From Candidatus Babelota bacterium (GTDB lineage Bacteria; Babelota; Babeliae; Babelales; Vermiphilaceae): a stretch of DNA of 45,856 bases. The stretch spans positions 1 to 45,856 of the forward strand of contig JAPLIS010000007.1 in assembly GCA_026388985.1 (NCBI GenBank). The letters are read 5' to 3'. A program made the position numbers and the translations under genes. Of this stretch, positions 42,525 to 45,856 are shown in pieces (positions within the stretch are counted from its first letter, which is position 1; every line of letters begins with the position of its first letter). The notes under the pieces were generated by a model, which was given only the letters and a program-made list of their open reading frames with translations, made no database searches and had not been told where the DNA came from.

Positions 42525-43298
42525 TTAACTCTGCCCGACTACTTGACATTTACCCGCCCACCCAACAGCCGCTGCTGCAAGTACACCAACAATAAGATTA
42601 ATATTTTTATGCATTTTTGTTTTTTTCTTAGAACTTTTTTCAGTTATTCTTAGATTTGCTTCTGCCTTTGCTACTGCCACTTGCGCTTCTTCTGCTTTTT
42701 TTCGTTCACTATCTGCCTTTTTTCTTTCATTTTTACTTAAAACTTTGAGTAACGCCCCCGTCAAGCGTGCCTCGAATCTATCAACAGCTTCAACGCTATT
42801 CTCGTCTTGTTGGTCCCCCAACCCATATTTTTGATGACTATGATGTTCTTTTTTCTGATGACGCCTATGATTATCAGCCTTTTCTTCTTCTCCACCACAA
42901 TCTTCACTATACACATCAGCATCATGGCTTTTTGTATTCCTACTTGCTCCTCTATGTTTACTCGCCTGTTGATGCATAATCTTTGACTTATGGTTCACGC
43001 ATGCAACTAAATCAGGATGCTCGTCTGCGTAAAGCATAGAAAAAGCCTCATGAAGATCGGCTGCGGGATGATCTTGTAATAAATCTGCATGGGCAGCCTC
43101 GCCAATTAACCGTTCCAATTTCATATGCCACATTAATTCACGCGGTTGTTTTTCTTGAACGTCCATAGCGGCACCTACTCTATTATCAACACCTAATTCG
43201 CCAATATCTATGCGCAATTCGTCTAACCCCTTCATAGCACATACTTCGGCTACTAAGAACACACAAACCATCAATAAAAAACAATAACTCATTTTCAT
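42525..43298 (-). CDS. Secreted charged coiled-coil protein with C-terminal helix
   Basis: 257 residues. Signal peptide (about 1-21, ending VCAM), then an acidic and His/Lys-rich region (about 110-170, including HRRHQKKEHHSHQKYG, which might bind metal), a coiled coil (about 185-225 with repeated ERKKAEEA), and a C-terminal membrane helix (about 232-250, INLIVGVLAAAAVGWAG). No family recognised. Same architecture as its neighbour at 41974. A G-run acts as Shine-Dalgarno. Confidence 0.65.
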   Translation of the reverse strand: MKMSYCFLLMVCVFLVAEVCAMKGLDELRIDIGELGVDNRVGAAMDVQEKQPRELMWHMKLERLIGEAAHADLLQDHPAADLHEAFSMLYADEHPDLVACVNHKSKIMHQQASKHRGASRNTKSHDADVYSEDCGGEEEKADNHRRHQKKEHHSHQKYGLGDQQDENSVEAVDRFEARLTGALLKVLSKNERKKADSERKKAEEAQVAVAKAEANLRITEKSSKKKTKMHKNINLIVGVLAAAAVGWAGKCQVVGQS

Positions 43299-43406
43299 AC
43301 CCCCCCCTTTTTTATACAGTGTGGCAGTGCAGACTCACAGAAAAATAATACAATTATATGTTCAAAAAATGCAACAATTATACATAAAAATCACAATCCA
43401 TCATGT

Positions 43407-45536
43407 TTATTTTTTATTTTCAACAATATAGGTGCTAAATTTTTGATATAAAAATGAAGTACCTGCCATAAGTAATCCAATACAAATAAATCCAATAATA
43501 CGAAAAACAGAGTCTGACATATTCATAAGAATCAACGTCAATCTTAACAATGAGATACAAACAAACACAAAACCCATATAGCGAACAATGCTTTTATGCT
43601 TAATCAATCCTAAGGCTATAAGCATGACTGCATATAATCCAGCCACAATAGTAAGTAAAACGTTTGTTAATTCTGTTCGCCTTAAATAATGCACACCCTC
43701 GATAGCACTATCTGCACCTATAATAACATTTACCCGTACCCATAAATATATAGAAACTATTGCAATAACAGAAAGTATTGCTGCGATATGTTTCTCATAA
43801 GGAGCTAAATATCGTTTATATAGATATACAGACCTCAACACCCATAAAGTAATAAAAACCCATGATATACTTACTATATTTAATAGCCAAAAATAATCAG
43901 GGTGCACCAGACTGTAACTAAAAATATCAATCAAATTGTCACATAAAACAATCAATACATATAATGCAGAAATAATGCCACATCCATATCCAAAAATTCG
44001 CCACAACGGTCTATGCAACCTAAAACCCAACACAAGCAAAAAAAACGAATACCACATTAAACCTAAAATATGATAGGGATATATCCATACACAGGTATGC
44101 ATCCAGTAGGGAATGGTCATAATTGCACACCCCTCAAGAGCACTCGATGCCCAGTCCTCATCTTCACATAACTCCCTTCTTTGCGAACGCACAATAAGCA
44201 CACCCACAATAAAAAGTAAAAAAATAATCCCCGTAGAAGCATTGATAGAATTTAGCAATAAAGAGCTTGAAGCTAGTGTGCATTTTGCATGTGTCAAAAT
44301 AAGATGCCAAGAAGAATATACCCAAAAAAAATATGAAAAATATCGAATTAATGGAATACAAGCATACGTGCCTGTTAAAAAAAGAAATAAAGCATACATG
44401 CCAAACGCAACACTATGCAGATTCCCAGTCCAATGCATAAACAAAACTCCGGCAAAAAAACTGACCGCACATGAAAATAATGATCCCAACAGATACGCAT
44501 TATGCTTATTACGAACAAAAACGACCAACAGCGCTATCAAATACCCCATGCCAAAAAACGCACACAGATACTCTATAGCACTACTGTTGATGTTAGCCGC
44601 AATACGGATAAACAAATAAAAACCAGCAAAACTAGTAAGAATTGGCTCAAAAAAACGTCTTTGTGTATTGCGTACTAGAGAGTATAGAAGTGGAATACCA
44701 ATAAAAGTAATCCCTAAGGCTACAAAAAACAGATTATGCTGATGCAAAGAAAGAGAATCCTGCAAAACAAAGCAATCATACATACCAACGGCAAAAAAAC
44801 TAAACGCTGTAATAAAATACCACTGCGTTATATATGTTAACATTAAAAATCCAAGAGATAACACTATAATATAGCAGGCAAGAAAAATTGAATTCGTATG
44901 AGCAAAAGATACCAAAAGAGGTGCATAAAAACCTCCCACAAGACTAAATAGTGCTATAGTTTTTGAAGAATGGCGTATTGATAACAAAGCTGCCAATATG
45001 GTTACGCCTACAAGAGAGATCAATGCTATTGGCTGATTAATTAATCCATATAATTTATAAGCAACATAGAATGAAAAATAATACAAAACAATACCTGCTG
45101 CCGAACACCCCATTCCCCATTGAGAAAAACGCTTTCTAATATATTCTGAAAAAGTTACTAATCCCGTACTTACCATTAAGGCAATGGTTACTCGCACCAA
45201 AGGACTTAAAAAACCTTTTTCTATTGAATATTTAAGCAAAAAAGCCATGCCAATTAAAAATACGATCATACCAATAATCTGCAGACCATACTTGCCCATA
45301 TTAAATTCAAATTTCTCCCAGTTCATTGATGTTGATTCAGGTTTAATTTCTTTTGTATTGGGATACTTATTAAGATTAGAAGCTGTTTCTGATACTGTTT
45401 GATAGTCCTTTTTTGGCTCTACCTCTTTTGAAACAATCAGCTTTCTTTCTATCTTTTCTATGCGGCTCTCTTGATCTATTAGCCTTTGCTTTAGTTCTTT
45501 TATAAGTTGCAATAGTTCTTCCCATTTACTATCCAT
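43407..45536 (-). CDS. DUF2339 large membrane protein
   Basis: 709 residues. An N-terminal cytoplasmic coiled coil (about 5-35, LLQLIKELKQRLIDQESRIEKIE) is followed by a linker and some twenty hydrophobic helices from about residue 77 on. This plan (coiled coil plus many helices, with WEKFEFNMGKYGLQIIGMIVFLIGMAFLLKYSIEKG at the junction) is characteristic of DUF2339. The biochemical role is unknown. GGAG precedes the ATG. Confidence 0.85.
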   Translation of the reverse strand: MDSKWEELLQLIKELKQRLIDQESRIEKIERKLIVSKEVEPKKDYQTVSETASNLNKYPNTKEIKPESTSMNWEKFEFNMGKYGLQIIGMIVFLIGMAFLLKYSIEKGFLSPLVRVTIALMVSTGLVTFSEYIRKRFSQWGMGCSAAGIVLYYFSFYVAYKLYGLINQPIALISLVGVTILAALLSIRHSSKTIALFSLVGGFYAPLLVSFAHTNSIFLACYIIVLSLGFLMLTYITQWYFITAFSFFAVGMYDCFVLQDSLSLHQHNLFFVALGITFIGIPLLYSLVRNTQRRFFEPILTSFAGFYLFIRIAANINSSAIEYLCAFFGMGYLIALLVVFVRNKHNAYLLGSLFSCAVSFFAGVLFMHWTGNLHSVAFGMYALFLFLTGTYACIPLIRYFSYFFWVYSSWHLILTHAKCTLASSSLLLNSINASTGIIFLLFIVGVLIVRSQRRELCEDEDWASSALEGCAIMTIPYWMHTCVWIYPYHILGLMWYSFFLLVLGFRLHRPLWRIFGYGCGIISALYVLIVLCDNLIDIFSYSLVHPDYFWLLNIVSISWVFITLWVLRSVYLYKRYLAPYEKHIAAILSVIAIVSIYLWVRVNVIIGADSAIEGVHYLRRTELTNVLLTIVAGLYAVMLIALGLIKHKSIVRYMGFVFVCISLLRLTLILMNMSDSVFRIIGFICIGLLMAGTSFLYQKFSTYIVENKK

Positions 45537-45716
45537 TATGCCGCTCCTTAATGATAAAATCTGTGATTAACCTCATTATACACAATAAAAAACAGCAAAA
45601 GGCAATACTTTTTCAGATATACAACGAAATAAACTTGAAAACCGTTCCTGAAAAAAAACGCTATAGTTCTAGTTTTTATTTTTTTATAATACCCCTTCCT
45701 ACACATAAACAAGAAG

Positions 45717-45748
45717 GGCGAGAGAAAAATTACTCTTTTCTCTCGCCC
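45717..45748 (-). terminator. Terminator of nrdB
   Basis: A 13-bp stem GGGCGAGAGAAAA/TTTTCTCTCGCCC (about 45717-45748) with a short A/T loop. It follows the nrdB stop codon by about 46 bases. The T tract on the minus strand after the stem is modest, TTCTTG. Confidence 0.65.
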
Positions 45749-45794
45749 CGATTATACACATAATCAAAAATATATGTAATTACGATCTAAAAAC

Positions 45795-45856
45795 CTATTC
45801 CCACTCAAGTGATCCGGCTGTTTGATACTCAGTAACTCGTGTTTCAAAAAAGTTTT
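45795..45856 (-). CDS. nrdB: Ribonucleotide reductase beta subunit, last codons only
   Basis: The minus strand from the window edge reads NFFETRVTEYQTAGSLEWE and a TAG at 45797-45795. This matches the C-terminal tail of class I ribonucleotide reductase small subunits (FFExRVTEYQ), the peptide that docks onto the large subunit. The rest of the gene lies to the right of the window. Class I enzymes need oxygen, so the organism makes deoxynucleotides aerobically. Confidence 0.85.
   Translation of the reverse strand, partial: NFFETRVTEYQTAGSLEWE

Noticed and set aside
44113-44619. 168-codon plus-strand frame
   Set aside because: Lies wholly antisense to the DUF2339 membrane protein, which has clear family features and a good start. 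A shadow frame.

Overview
This is a low-GC bacterial chromosome segment with dense coding on both strands, strong AAGGAG-type ribosome binding sites and TGA used as a stop. Housekeeping genes are mixed with many predicted secreted or membrane proteins of unknown function, three ankyrin-repeat proteins, and a large AAA+ ATPase resembling eukaryotic ATAD3. Together these suggest a host-associated, probably protist-dwelling bacterium. The overall feel is of Candidatus Dependentiae (TM6/Babeliae). That placement is an inference from gene content and has not been computed; other amoeba-associated lineages are possible.

Layout. 1-2172: two tandem paralogous ankyrin genes (the first runs off the left edge, the second has a broken tail) and an initiator tRNA-fMet. 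2255-7807: a P2-type ATPase, two secreted unknowns, tmRNA next to smpB, and a DUF2062 membrane protein. 7883-16966: tsaD, rho with a long Q/N-rich insert, secF, rpmA, a secreted unknown and polA. 16967-22830: a 13-bp tandem repeat, a small secreted protein, an overlapping alanine symporter-murE pair, ruvX, and an AAA/PD-(D/E)XK protein. 23174-30990: a 59-residue zinc-ribbon ORF directly before tsaB, an anchored ankyrin protein, rsmE, gpmI, a GNAT protein, truA, rpsR, rpsF, and an XRE/S24-like regulator lacking the usual catalytic serine. 31183-36107: a HAS-barrel-type protein, then a leftward pgi-zwf-gnd-cyclase cluster for glucose-6-phosphate oxidation. 36341-37972: the exported ATAD3-like ATPase. 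37973-39485: about 1.5 kb without a credible gene, filled with palindromic and tandem repeats. 39486-45856: glucokinase, a YetF-type membrane protein, a thioredoxin-like lipoprotein, two secreted unknowns, a large DUF2339 membrane protein, and the last codons of nrdB.

Functional themes. glk, pgi, zwf, gnd and gpmI show that this organism keeps hexose phosphorylation, the oxidative pentose phosphate branch and at least one lower-glycolysis step. murE carries the DNPR motif expected for meso-diaminopimelate peptidoglycan. tsaB and tsaD make the t6A tRNA modification, and tmRNA with SmpB provides ribosome rescue. Nearly all the unrecognised genes start with a Sec signal peptide, so the accessory part of this window is mainly an envelope or secreted proteome. 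The strongest candidates for new biology are the ATAD3-like ATPase, the Q/N-rich Rho, and the repeat-packed gene-free region.
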